From assembly GCA_016705235.1 (NCBI GenBank), contig JADIYP010000002.1:248001-312000 (forward strand): DNA of 64,000 nt. Direction: 5' to 3'. The translations under genes and the position numbers were made by a program. Shown here piece after piece: positions 26,406-34,696 of this stretch (position 1 is its first letter; each line of letters opens with the position of its first letter). Under the pieces are notes generated by a model. The model had not been told where the DNA came from and searched no databases. It saw only the letters and a list, made by a program, of their open reading frames with translations. This DNA comes from Candidatus Leptovillus affinis. GTDB lineage: Bacteria > Chloroflexota > Anaerolineae > Promineifilales > Promineifilaceae.

Positions 26406-27619
26406 CAGGTTATCTCCTTTACGGCCGTTGGCAAACAGACCATCAGCGAAAAGCCCTGGTTGACGGCCGTTTTCACCGTCACCTGTCCGCCCAGCAAATG
26501 CACTCGCTCGCGGACGCCCAGCAAGCCAAAGCCGTTTGTCGTTTCTTCAGCGCCCAGACCGTTATCGACAATCGATAAACAGACTTTGGTCGGGTCGGTA
26601 TAGTCCAGCAGCAAATCGGCGCGCGAGGCGCGGGCGTGTTTGCGAATGTTGGTCAGCCCTTCTTGCGCCACGCGGTAGAGGGCTAATTCTTCGTTGGAGG
26701 CCAGGTGGTGGGGGGTTCCCCGGACGACCAATTCGGTCACAATGCCGGCATTGTTGGATTCTGTGACCAACGCGCTGATGGCTTCGGGTAACGGCCGTTT
26801 GCCCAACGGCGATTCACGCAAAGCCGCCACCGACTGCCGCACTGCGCCCAACCCTTCCTGCGTCAACGTTTGCGCCTTATCCAGCGCGTCCAACGCCCGC
26901 TGCGGATCAGCGGCCAGCAGCACTTTGGCGGCGGCAATTTGCACATTCACCACGGTGAGATAATGCCCCAGATTATCGTGGATTTCGCGCGCCAACCGGT
27001 TGCGCTCTTGCGTGGTGGCCAATTCCTCGGCCTGCAAGGCGTAGGCCGAAAGCTGGCGGTTGGCCGTTTCCAAATCGGCCGTCAGCTCTTCGGCGTAGCG
27101 GCGGGCAAGCCGTTCCCGCTGCCCCTGTTCGGTAAACACCACCACAAAAAAGATGGCCGGACTGACACTCACGGCAAAAAAAGTGGCCGATTCCCACTGG
27201 TTGTACCGAAAGCCAATCGACACAAACATACCGGCCAAAATGGCCAGATAAACGGGCCAGCGCCAGAGCGGCGCCAACCGTTCTACAGCCATTGCGGCCA
27301 ACGGCAGCGAAACCAGCCAGATGCCGCCAGGACCGATCAGCCAGTGGATGGCAAAAATCAGGCTGATCTGTAACCCGAAATAGAGCAAATTGGTCCACCG
27401 AGATTGGAAACGCAGATAGAAGGCATCGATGTAGATGCACAGCCAGGTGTAGACAACGCCCAGCAAGATGGCGAGAATGGTTTCCTGGAGTGTGCCGCTG
27501 TAGCCTTGGGAAGAGAATGCGCCCAGGAAAGTTACCAGATAGCCGATGACGACAACTATCAGAATCGATCGGCGAGCCTGAACTTCGACATCTATTTGGT
27601 TTTGGCGCAGTTTTAACAT
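26405..27619 (-). CDS. Sensor histidine kinase, NarL-partner (HisKA_3) type
   Basis: 404 residues with about five to six hydrophobic helices in the first 165 residues and no large periplasmic domain, so it probably senses within or at the membrane. A coiled-coil linker leads to the HisKA_3 box REIHDNLGHY with His214. The HATPase domain shows the N box (EGLTNIRKHA), DNGLG and GFGLLGVRERV. It pairs with the response regulator overlapping its stop. A TATAGT -10-like hexamer lies on the minus strand at 27645-27640, and AAGGAAA precedes the ATG. The signal sensed cannot be read from sequence. Confidence 0.93.
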   Translation of the reverse strand: MLKLRQNQIDVEVQARRSILIVVVIGYLVTFLGAFSSQGYSGTLQETILAILLGVVYTWLCIYIDAFYLRFQSRWTNLLYFGLQISLIFAIHWLIGPGGIWLVSLPLAAMAVERLAPLWRWPVYLAILAGMFVSIGFRYNQWESATFFAVSVSPAIFFVVVFTEQGQRERLARRYAEELTADLETANRQLSAYALQAEELATTQERNRLAREIHDNLGHYLTVVNVQIAAAKVLLAADPQRALDALDKAQTLTQEGLGAVRQSVAALRESPLGKRPLPEAISALVTESNNAGIVTELVVRGTPHHLASNEELALYRVAQEGLTNIRKHARASRADLLLDYTDPTKVCLSIVDNGLGAEETTNGFGLLGVRERVHLLGGQVTVKTAVNQGFSLMVCLPTAVKEIT

Positions 27620-27714
27620 GGCAAATTTCCTTGGGGGAAACTATACCACAATCAGGCAGTGAATGATGCAGCCAAACAGGGGAAAACGGCCGTCTCCCCA
27701 CCCCACCCTGGCGT

Positions 27715-28917
27715 TCAGGAAAGAGCGTCGCGCACGGCCGTAAGCGCTTCTTTTTCCATATCGTGGATGGTCAGGACACTGTCGCGGATGGTTTCGCGCA
27801 GCACGGCCGTTTCGGCTGCTGACAGGGGGAAATCCTCGGCGGCGGTTTGTTTGATGGCCGCGAGACGGCCGTTGATTCCCCGAATTTCTTCCAGCCCCGC
27901 GCCGCCCTGAGTCAGGAACACGTCTCGCCGGCGCAGCAGCAGTTCCCGCGTTTCTTGCAGCAGCGGCACACCGTCTGGCAGCAGCGCCGCGCCCAAATCG
28001 GCCCAGGCGCGGCCGCTGGCGCGAAACTGCGGCGCGATGTCGGCCAGAGCCGGTTTGTCCAGCAGCAGCGCGGCCTCTTGCAAGAAATCGGCGAACAGGT
28101 CGCGGTCGGCCCAATCCGCTTTGCCAAAGAGGGCAATGTCGGTGAAAGCGGAGGTCAGCACGGCATACAGACGGCCGTCGCTGGCGTATTCAGCGGCCCA
28201 ACTGCCGCGCCCTTTGGCTTTTACCAGCAGGTCGGCCCAATTCTGGTAAGCGGCAAAACCGAAATTCTTTTTGGCCCCTTTGGGTGGCTTTTCGGTGAAG
28301 AGTTTGATGGTGTCCCAGAGGCCAGCGAGAACGGCCGTTTTTAATTTTTGCGGCTGCGGCGGGTCAATGGTCATCAGGCGAAACTTGTGGTTTTTCACCC
28401 TCGCCCGCGCAGCGGCCAGCTCGCTCAGGCGGACGGTTAAGGGAACTTGCGCCCGGTCGGCAATCCAGACGGTATCGGCGGCCGCATCGAAGCCATACAC
28501 CACCAGCGGGAACATGGCCCACATGTTTTCATCGTGCGGCAAGGCGTTGTAGGGCAGGCTAAACATATCGGCCCAAACAATGGCCGGCAGCCCGTCGGTC
28601 AACGTTTCCTGCAAATTAGCCAGCCCGGTGTCGGCGCTGGCAGTTTGGCGAATGTGCTGCACCACGCCCAGACGCGATAACAGGGTATTCAGCGGGTCGA
28701 AGGTGTTGCGCGTCAGGATGCGCACTTCAGGATCGTAGCCCTGGTAAGCAAAGGTGAAGTAGCCCATCACAATACCGCCGCTGACGCCCAGCAAAAAGGC
28801 CTCGGAAAATGGCGCGTCGGTATGCGGCGCTTTTACCCCGCGATACGCCCAAACATTGCGCACGCTCCCTGTCTCCCAATGTCGGCCGGAAAATTCGTTG
28901 TAGCCCACAAGTTTCAT
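27715..28917 (-). CDS. BtrH-like protein (BtrH_N plus DUF4872) with Cys replaced by Trp
   Basis: 400 residues. The N-terminal part, NEFSGRHWETGSVRNVWAYRG through LLGVSGGIVMGYF and LTRNT, read in pieces, matches the pattern of the BtrH N-terminal domain. The C-terminal half resembles DUF4872. In BtrH, the butirosin acyltransferase, and most relatives the motif is GxHCxT, with the Cys expected to be the nucleophile; here the residue is Trp (position 14). The protein may therefore be catalytically dead or use another chemistry. No biosynthetic neighbours are present. AAGGAGCG precedes the ATG and a TATACT hexamer lies on the minus strand at 28980-28975. Family assignment is from memory of the motif. 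Confidence 0.75.
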   Translation of the reverse strand: MKLVGYNEFSGRHWETGSVRNVWAYRGVKAPHTDAPFSEAFLLGVSGGIVMGYFTFAYQGYDPEVRILTRNTFDPLNTLLSRLGVVQHIRQTASADTGLANLQETLTDGLPAIVWADMFSLPYNALPHDENMWAMFPLVVYGFDAAADTVWIADRAQVPLTVRLSELAAARARVKNHKFRLMTIDPPQPQKLKTAVLAGLWDTIKLFTEKPPKGAKKNFGFAAYQNWADLLVKAKGRGSWAAEYASDGRLYAVLTSAFTDIALFGKADWADRDLFADFLQEAALLLDKPALADIAPQFRASGRAWADLGAALLPDGVPLLQETRELLLRRRDVFLTQGGAGLEEIRGINGRLAAIKQTAAEDFPLSAAETAVLRETIRDSVLTIHDMEKEALTAVRDALS

Positions 28918-29040
28918 GGTTTTCGCTCCTTGTATTTGGTTTGCTAGCCAGGTCTCAACCGGCCAACTTTGGATAGTATACGGGGAAAAACGGCCGTATC
29001 ACCCAAGAAGAGACCTGGTTGCAAAAACCGCCAAACAATG

Positions 29041-29057
29041 CTGACAGAAGGTGTCAG
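29041..29057. repeat. CTGACA-n5-TGTCAG small hairpin
   Basis: CTGACA GAAGG TGTCAG lies 65 bp ahead of the small gene at 29122. A sister copy, CCTGACA-n5-TGTCAGG, occurs at 48391-48409, ahead of the gene at 48474. Both share the AGG in the loop. Confidence 0.6.
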
Positions 29058-29121
29058 GTATGACGAGTATCCTTTACATATCGAAGAAACAAACAGCGGG
29101 TGTAGATACCAGGAGGTAAGC

Positions 29122-29367
29122 ATGATACCGACATCCCCATTTCAGTTTGAGTTAGCGTATTTGCTCTTGTTGGATCGGCAACGGAAGGAAGCGGAGCGAC
29201 ACGATTTAGCACCGGCGCGCGAGCGGCGGGCGGCGCGCCAGGGCATGGTTCGCCAGAGTTTGCATCATGTGGGTCTGAGCCTGGTGGCCGTGGGGCGTTG
29301 GTTGGAAGCGGGGACACGGCCGTTAACCCCCGTCGACCCAACTGGCGAAGGCGGCATGGTTATTTAG
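29122..29367 (+). CDS. Small hypothetical protein, strong ribosome site
   Basis: 81 residues starting at ATG 29122, preceded by a near-perfect Shine-Dalgarno AGGAGGTAAGC. The sequence MIPTSPFQFELAYLLLLD is followed by a highly basic helix (RQRKEAERHDLAPARERRAA) and a short hydrophobic stretch LSLVAVGRWL. No family recognised. It resembles small proteins that combine an amphipathic helix with a basic region. It is divergent from the BtrH-like gene and is followed at once by the heptamer repeat array at 29369. The ribosome site is the best evidence that it is real. Confidence 0.6.
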   Translation: MIPTSPFQFELAYLLLLDRQRKEAERHDLAPARERRAARQGMVRQSLHHVGLSLVAVGRWLEAGTRPLTPVDPTGEGGMVI

Positions 29368-29368
29368 G

Positions 29369-29460
29369 AAGCGTGAAGCGTGATGCGTAACCTCAAAGGT
29401 CTCACGCATCACGCATCACGCATCACGCATCACGCATCACGCTTCACGCTTCACGCTTCA
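29369..29460. repeat. Heptamer array TCACGCA/TCACGCT with inverted left arm
   Basis: At 29402-29457 eight direct heptamers follow one another: TCACGCA five times, then TCACGCT three times. The left part (29369-29390) holds the complements TGAAGCG and TGATGCG, so the whole can fold as a hairpin. The final TCA (29458-29460) is the TGA stop codon of the minus-strand gene. Related blocks are at 20545-20595 and 42638-42702. Confidence 0.9.
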
Positions 29461-30456
29461 TCCCCCGCCGTTAAACCGCGTGCGGATATACCGCGCGGCT
29501 TTGCTCACGGTCAGCCATTGGCTGGTGTTGCCGGTGCGAATGTAAAACCGCTCATCCCCTTTGTGGGTCAAAAAAACCGGCTCCGGCGACGGCCGTACCG
29601 CCGCCATACAAATTTCCTGCCCCGCCACCACCGGAAACGAAACATCCACAAACTGCCGATACTCCGCGCCAATCATGGTATTGAAGGCCATGTTAAACAC
29701 ATTCTCAAACCCGTCGCTGTCCTGCTTGCCCATGGTCTGATAATCTGGCGTCAGTCCCAAAACCTGCCCATCATCGGCCACGCCAATCAGCACCACACCG
29801 CCGACGGTGTTCATAAACGCCGCCAAATTTTTCATCACCGGCTCGTATAAATCTTTGTTGCGCTTCTCTTGGCGGTAATCCCACTGCAAGCTGGCCTTAA
29901 ACTCCACGTGCTGCGTTTCGCCGGCGGCGATCAGCGCCAGCGGCGGCAAACTTTCAGATTGGGCCTGCGGGGCCAGCTCTGGCAGCACCATTTCTTCAAT
30001 CAGGCGGGCATACTGCGCCGGATTCGGGACATCGCGCAGGTGAACCGGCTGGGCGGCATCTGAGGTGAACAGCGCCAGCGTGCCATAATCAAATTTGCGC
30101 CCCAAAGCGCCTTGCGCCACTTCAATTTGGGTGATGGCGTAGGTGCGGGCCAGTTCTCTGGCTTCGAACAAGCCGCCGCGCACCAGGGTAATGCGCTCCG
30201 TGCTGACCACATAAGAAGGCACATACCACCAGATAAAGACCAGGGCAATGATAAAAATTTGAATGGTGGTGGTAACGGCCGTCAACACAATCGAAAACGA
30301 CACCGTTCTGGCGGCAATTGAGGCGGCGTAATAGCGCTCCACGCCAAAAACCAGCGCCAAAACCGTCGGCAAAAAAGCGAAGACAAATTCCAGAACAGCC
30401 AGCCGTTTGATAAACACAAATGGGCTGAGTTTGATGATCAGGTTGGTAGATTTCAT
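29458..30456 (-). CDS. Membrane protein with PH-like and Schlafen AlbA_2 domains
   Basis: 332 residues from ATG 30456 (MKSTNLIIKLSPFVF). Two hydrophobic helices (about 13-35 and 60-85) precede a bacterial PH-like segment (YVVSTERITLVRGGLFEARE). The second half is an AlbA_2 domain: HVEFKASLQW, FMNTVGGVVLIGVADDGQ and FYIRTGNTSQWLT. AlbA_2 domains bind nucleic acids or nucleotides and are usually soluble, so tethering to a membrane PH domain is unusual. The upstream sequence has a promoter 8 nt from the ATG and no ribosome site, suggesting a leaderless mRNA. The stop is supplied by the heptamer array. Confidence 0.82.
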   Translation of the reverse strand: MKSTNLIIKLSPFVFIKRLAVLEFVFAFLPTVLALVFGVERYYAASIAARTVSFSIVLTAVTTTIQIFIIALVFIWWYVPSYVVSTERITLVRGGLFEARELARTYAITQIEVAQGALGRKFDYGTLALFTSDAAQPVHLRDVPNPAQYARLIEEMVLPELAPQAQSESLPPLALIAAGETQHVEFKASLQWDYRQEKRNKDLYEPVMKNLAAFMNTVGGVVLIGVADDGQVLGLTPDYQTMGKQDSDGFENVFNMAFNTMIGAEYRQFVDVSFPVVAGQEICMAAVRPSPEPVFLTHKGDERFYIRTGNTSQWLTVSKAARYIRTRFNGGG

Positions 30457-30464
30457 AACAGCTA

Positions 30465-30493
30465 ATGGTATCAACGGGCCGCGCAGACGGCAA
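30465..30493 (-). promoter_or_regulatory. Probable promoter, leaderless start of PH-AlbA gene
   Basis: On the minus strand TTGCCG (30493-30488), 17 bp and TACCAT (30470-30465) lie 8 nt before the ATG at 30456. Transcription would begin at or next to the start codon, consistent with the lack of a Shine-Dalgarno sequence. Confidence 0.4.
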
Positions 30494-30619
30494 CGGTGTG
30501 CCATCTACCGGACAATCTAGTAGAATGTGGCGGCGAGAGACTCCCTCGTTCATCCCCGCGACGCTGCGGCACGGCCGTTGCAACCGCCGCTTCGCCCGAC
30601 AACACCATCCGGCAAAACC

Positions 30620-32179
30620 ATGAACCGCGATCTGATTCTGACAATCGACAACGGAACCCAAAGCGTACGCGCCCTGATTTTTGATTTGCAAGGCAACCTG
30701 CTGCACAAATCGCAGGTCTATTTCGAGCCTTACATTTCGCTAAAACCCGGCTGGGCCGAACAAGACCCGGACGTTTTTTGGGCGGCCATTTGCGCTGCCT
30801 GCCAGCAGCTTTGGGCGGCAAATGAGATTGATAAAGAACGGATTGCCGGGGTTGGGTTAACAACGCAGCGGGCAACCGTGGTGAATGTGGGAAAAGACGG
30901 CCGTCCACTCCGCCCGGCCATCCTGTGGTTAGATCAACGCCGCACAGAAGGACTCAAACCCGTTGGCGGGTTGTGGGGTCTGGGTTTTACCCTGGCGCGC
31001 ATGAAGGAAACGGCCGTTTACCTGCAATCCGAAGTCGAAGCCAACTGGATCAACAAACACCAGCCGGAAATTTGGGCCAAAACCCACAAATACCTCTACC
31101 TGTCCGGCTACCTCACGCACAAACTCACCGGCCGTTACGCCGATTCTGTCGGCTGCCAGGTTGGCTATATGCCGTTCGATTACAAAGCGCAAAACTGGTC
31201 TAAATCATGGGATTGGAAATGGCAAGTGGTCAATGTGCCGCGCAGCTACCTGCCCGAACTGGTCCAGCCCACGGAACGTCTAGGCACTATCACCGCCGCC
31301 GCCGCCGAGGCCACCGGCATTCCCGCCGGCCTGCCCCTCATCGCCGCCGCCGCCGACAAAGCCTGTGAAGTGATTGGGTCTGGCGCGCTGGCGCCCAACA
31401 TCGCGGCGCTTAGTTTTGGCACCACGGCCACCATCAACACCACGCACAAAAAATACGTCGAAGTCATTCCCCTGCTGCCGCCTTATCCATCGGCCGTGCC
31501 CCATGCCTACAATCTGGAATTCCAGGTATTTCGCGGCTTCTGGATGGTGACCTGGTTCCGGCAGGAATTTGGCCTGCGCGAAGAACAGTTGGCCTCGGAA
31601 CGCGGTCTGCCCACCGAGGAATTATTCGACCATCTGGTAGCCGATGTGCCGCCCGGCTCCATGGGGCTAATGCTCCAGCCGTTTTGGTCGCCCGGCCTAC
31701 GCGTGCCCGGGCCAGAAGCCAAAGGGGCCATTATCGGTTGGGGCGATGTGCACACCCGCGGCCATTTTTACCGGGCGATTTTAGAAGGCATTGTCTATGC
31801 GCTGCGCGAGGGCAAAGAACGCACCGAAAAACGCAGCAACGTAGCGATCACCGAACTGCGCGCCGCCGGCGGCGGGTCGCAGTCCGACGCGGCCATGCAA
31901 ATCACGGCCGATGTGTTTGGTTTACCGGCCTCCCGCCCGCATGTCTATGAAGCGTCGGGTTTGGGCGCGGCTATTGATGTGGCCGTGGGGTTGGGGCTGC
32001 ATGGCGATTTTGACACGGCCGTTTCCGCCATGACCCGCGTAGGCGACACCTTTGAACCCAATGCCGCCAACCACCGCCTGTACAACGACCTGTACCATGG
32101 CGTTTACAAAAAAATGTACAAAAATCTCAAACCCCTCTACGAAACCATCCGCGACGTCACCGGCTACCCGGCACGGTAA
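30620..32179 (+). CDS. FGGY-family carbohydrate kinase
   Basis: 519 residues from ATG 30620 (MNRDLILTIDNGTQSVRAL). The DNGTQS phosphate-binding loop is at the N terminus and a GLTTQRAT segment near residue 80. The FGGY C-terminal domain shows ALSFGTTATI, GIVYALREG and the AAGGGSQSDAAMQITADVFG signature. Such enzymes phosphorylate a sugar or polyol (xylulose, glycerol, ribulose and others) with ATP; the substrate is not decidable here. Upstream readings start in the divergent promoter region and are not plausible. No sugar transporter is adjacent. Confidence 0.92.
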   Translation: MNRDLILTIDNGTQSVRALIFDLQGNLLHKSQVYFEPYISLKPGWAEQDPDVFWAAICAACQQLWAANEIDKERIAGVGLTTQRATVVNVGKDGRPLRPAILWLDQRRTEGLKPVGGLWGLGFTLARMKETAVYLQSEVEANWINKHQPEIWAKTHKYLYLSGYLTHKLTGRYADSVGCQVGYMPFDYKAQNWSKSWDWKWQVVNVPRSYLPELVQPTERLGTITAAAAEATGIPAGLPLIAAAADKACEVIGSGALAPNIAALSFGTTATINTTHKKYVEVIPLLPPYPSAVPHAYNLEFQVFRGFWMVTWFRQEFGLREEQLASERGLPTEELFDHLVADVPPGSMGLMLQPFWSPGLRVPGPEAKGAIIGWGDVHTRGHFYRAILEGIVYALREGKERTEKRSNVAITELRAAGGGSQSDAAMQITADVFGLPASRPHVYEASGLGAAIDVAVGLGLHGDFDTAVSAMTRVGDTFEPNAANHRLYNDLYHGVYKKMYKNLKPLYETIRDVTGYPAR

Positions 32180-32222
32180 ACGGCCGTCAGCTCCCCTCCC
32201 CGACTTTTCTGTTACCCAACCT

Positions 32223-33173
32223 CTATCCTTGCTGCCCTTCCAACTCATCAATCGCCTGCCGAATCGTGGCCGCGCTGCGATGCAAAGCCGCTTCCTCGGC
32301 GGCGCTCAGAGGCAGGAAAAACGTATCCTCCACACCTTCGCCGCCGACAATATGCGGCAAAGCCACCGTCACATCCTTCACCCCGGCAATGTCAGGCATT
32401 GGCGTACACACCGTCATGATGGCCCGCCGGTTGCCCAAGATATTGCTGACAATCCGCGCCAACGCGCTGCCAACGCCATAGTAGGTCGCCCCTTTGCCTT
32501 CGATAATACGATAAGCAGCCCTGCGCACCGATTCTTCAACCTCATGACGCATCGCTTCGTCTAAATTGCACGCATGGGTACGGCAAAAATCATCCAACGG
32601 GATATTGCCAATATTCACCAGCGACCAGGCCAGCACTTCCGAATCGCCATGTTCGCCGATGACGTAGGCATGAACATGCGTGGAATCGATGTGCAAATGC
32701 TGCCCCAGCAGCGCCCGGAACCGCGCCGTATCCAGAGTCGTGCCGGAGCCAATAATGCGATGCGACGGGATGCCAAATTCGGCCGCATACTGCGCCGACA
32801 GATGGGTCATCACGTCTACCGGGTTGGTGGCCACAATCAAAATGGCATCCGGCGCGTTGGTAAAAATCTGCGGAATCACTTCGCGGAAAACGGCCGCATT
32901 CCGTGAAAGCAGTTCCAGCCGCGTTTCTCCAGGTTTCTGCCCCACGCCGGCCGACATAATGACCACCCGGCAGCCCTTCAAATCGGCGTAACCTCCGGCG
33001 CGAATGGTGAGCGGGTGCGCAAATGGAACCGCGTGCAACAAATCGGCGGCTTCGGCAATGGCGCGCTTTTCAAACTTATCTACCATCACAATTTCCCGGC
33101 CCACACCACGCATCAACAAAGCGTAGGCGGCCGTAGCTCCCACCATCCCACTCCCAACGATTCCAATTTTCAT
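32223..33173 (-). CDS. ldh: L-lactate dehydrogenase
   Basis: 316 residues. The N-terminal NAD-binding loop is GIVGSGMVGATAAYALL, followed by MSAGVGQKPGETRLELL, where the Gln at the substrate-specificity position favours lactate over malate dehydrogenase (which has Arg). NPVDVMTH and the catalytic IGEHGDSEV with His are also present. It converts pyruvate and NADH to L-lactate. TAGGAGAA precedes the ATG. The gene converges with the FGGY kinase with 43 bp between the stops. An LDH-like malate dehydrogenase is the alternative but less likely given the Gln. Confidence 0.92.
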   Translation of the reverse strand: MKIGIVGSGMVGATAAYALLMRGVGREIVMVDKFEKRAIAEAADLLHAVPFAHPLTIRAGGYADLKGCRVVIMSAGVGQKPGETRLELLSRNAAVFREVIPQIFTNAPDAILIVATNPVDVMTHLSAQYAAEFGIPSHRIIGSGTTLDTARFRALLGQHLHIDSTHVHAYVIGEHGDSEVLAWSLVNIGNIPLDDFCRTHACNLDEAMRHEVEESVRRAAYRIIEGKGATYYGVGSALARIVSNILGNRRAIMTVCTPMPDIAGVKDVTVALPHIVGGEGVEDTFFLPLSAAEEAALHRSAATIRQAIDELEGQQG

Positions 33174-33276
33174 ATCAATTCTCCTAAAAAATCTGGAGGA
33201 AGAGCAACCAGCCCTTCCGGTTTAGCCATTAACGCAAAAGGTCGCATTTGCAGACCAGCTAAATAAACGCTTTATG

Positions 33277-34521
33277 TCAATCGGCTGAAATTGTAAGCGA
33301 GGCCGGTTTGCGGCGACCAGCCCCGGTGCGGCGTACCAATACCAACGCCGGCGCCATTACCACCAGCGACAACCCCGCGCCTAACCAGTATGGGCTGGTG
33401 GGATTCAGGGCAAAAATTGTGCCGGCAATGGCCGAGCTGAAAATGGTGGACAGGCTGATGGTGGACTGATAAACGCCCAAAACCCCGCCGCGCAGTTCAT
33501 CGGCGACGGTGGTTGTGGTAAGCGATTGCAGCGGCGGCATCATAAAGCCAATGCCTGCGGCAAACATCACAGAGGCCACCCCGCCCAACAAGGGCGTGGC
33601 CAGAGCGGCAAAAACAAATAAACCAACGGTCCGCAGAACAAGGCCAAAGACCACCAGCAGCGCGTCATCGTATCGTTTGAGGGCCTTGGGCAGCAGCACC
33701 GCCTGAGTGACAAACTGCCCCACCCCAACCAACGTCAGCATAATGCCAATACCCAGGCTGATCATGTTTTCGCTGTAACCGGCGAATAAAACTGCTTCGC
33801 CAAACAGGGCGAAGGTGGCTTGCAGCAAACCCAGGCCAAATTGCCCCACAAAAGCGATAAACAACACGAGCAGCAGGGATGAATTTTTCATGATGGCGGC
33901 GAGGCCGATGCTTTGTTTGTTGAATTTGCGGTTTACTTCCCGTTGTTCCGGGGTCACGGTTTCATCGAGGGTGAACCAGGTCATTAAGACGACGAGGGTG
34001 GCGGCAACAGCGGCAATGATGTAGGGCACACGCGGCCCTAAAGCCGCCGACAAGAGGCCACCTAAAGCAGGCCCAAAAATGAACCCCAGCCCAAAGGCAG
34101 CAAAAATGTATCCCAGGGATTCGGTGCGCTTTTTGCGCGGGGTAATATCGGTGATGTACGCCTGGGCGACGATGATATTGCCGCCGGTGATGCCATCGAG
34201 AATACGGGCCAGAAAGAGGATAGAAACCGAGGGCGCCAGAGCAAGCATGAGAAAACTAACGGCCGTTCCCACCTGGCTGATGATGAGGATAGGGAGACGG
34301 CCGTATTTATCCGACAATCGCCCTAAATACGGCCCGGCAACAAACTGCGCCGCAAAAAAAGATGTGCCCAACAACGTAATGGTTTGCGGCGACATGCCAA
34401 ATTCGCGCTGCGCGTACAAAGGCAAAATCGGCATAATCATGGCCGCGCCCAGCATCTGCACAAACACGATGAGCAGAACGGTGAGCAGCCGCCGATCCAT
34501 GGTTTGCAACTTGTTTAACAA
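33277..34521 (-). CDS. MFS transporter, drug-resistance (TetA/Bmr-like) type
   Basis: About 414 residues with 12 predicted helices. Motif A is FVAGPYLGRLSDKYGRLPIL, and a motif C-like GFIFGPALGGLLS is in helix 5, both typical of proton-coupled exporters of the DHA1 group. The basic C terminus GAGRRKPASL follows the last helix. The start may be TTG 34521, which has GAGG seven bases ahead, or ATG 34500 (MDRRLLTVLL), which has none. The substrate is unknown. Confidence 0.9.
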   Translation of the reverse strand: MLNKLQTMDRRLLTVLLIVFVQMLGAAMIMPILPLYAQREFGMSPQTITLLGTSFFAAQFVAGPYLGRLSDKYGRLPILIISQVGTAVSFLMLALAPSVSILFLARILDGITGGNIIVAQAYITDITPRKKRTESLGYIFAAFGLGFIFGPALGGLLSAALGPRVPYIIAAVAATLVVLMTWFTLDETVTPEQREVNRKFNKQSIGLAAIMKNSSLLLVLFIAFVGQFGLGLLQATFALFGEAVLFAGYSENMISLGIGIMLTLVGVGQFVTQAVLLPKALKRYDDALLVVFGLVLRTVGLFVFAALATPLLGGVASVMFAAGIGFMMPPLQSLTTTTVADELRGGVLGVYQSTISLSTIFSSAIAGTIFALNPTSPYWLGAGLSLVVMAPALVLVRRTGAGRRKPASLTISAD

Positions 34522-34696
34522 AATTAACCTCGTCGAGAATGAAGTAGGGTCATTTTAACCCGCCCGGCGGCCAGATGAGCTGGTTGTTAAGCGGATGTTC
34601 AGACGGCCGTCTCGCCCGCCAATCATAACCCCGCCGTCATCACAGGCAAACCTTTGCAAAAACAGCCAAGAAACAGGGCGCGTTCTGCGCCAACGG

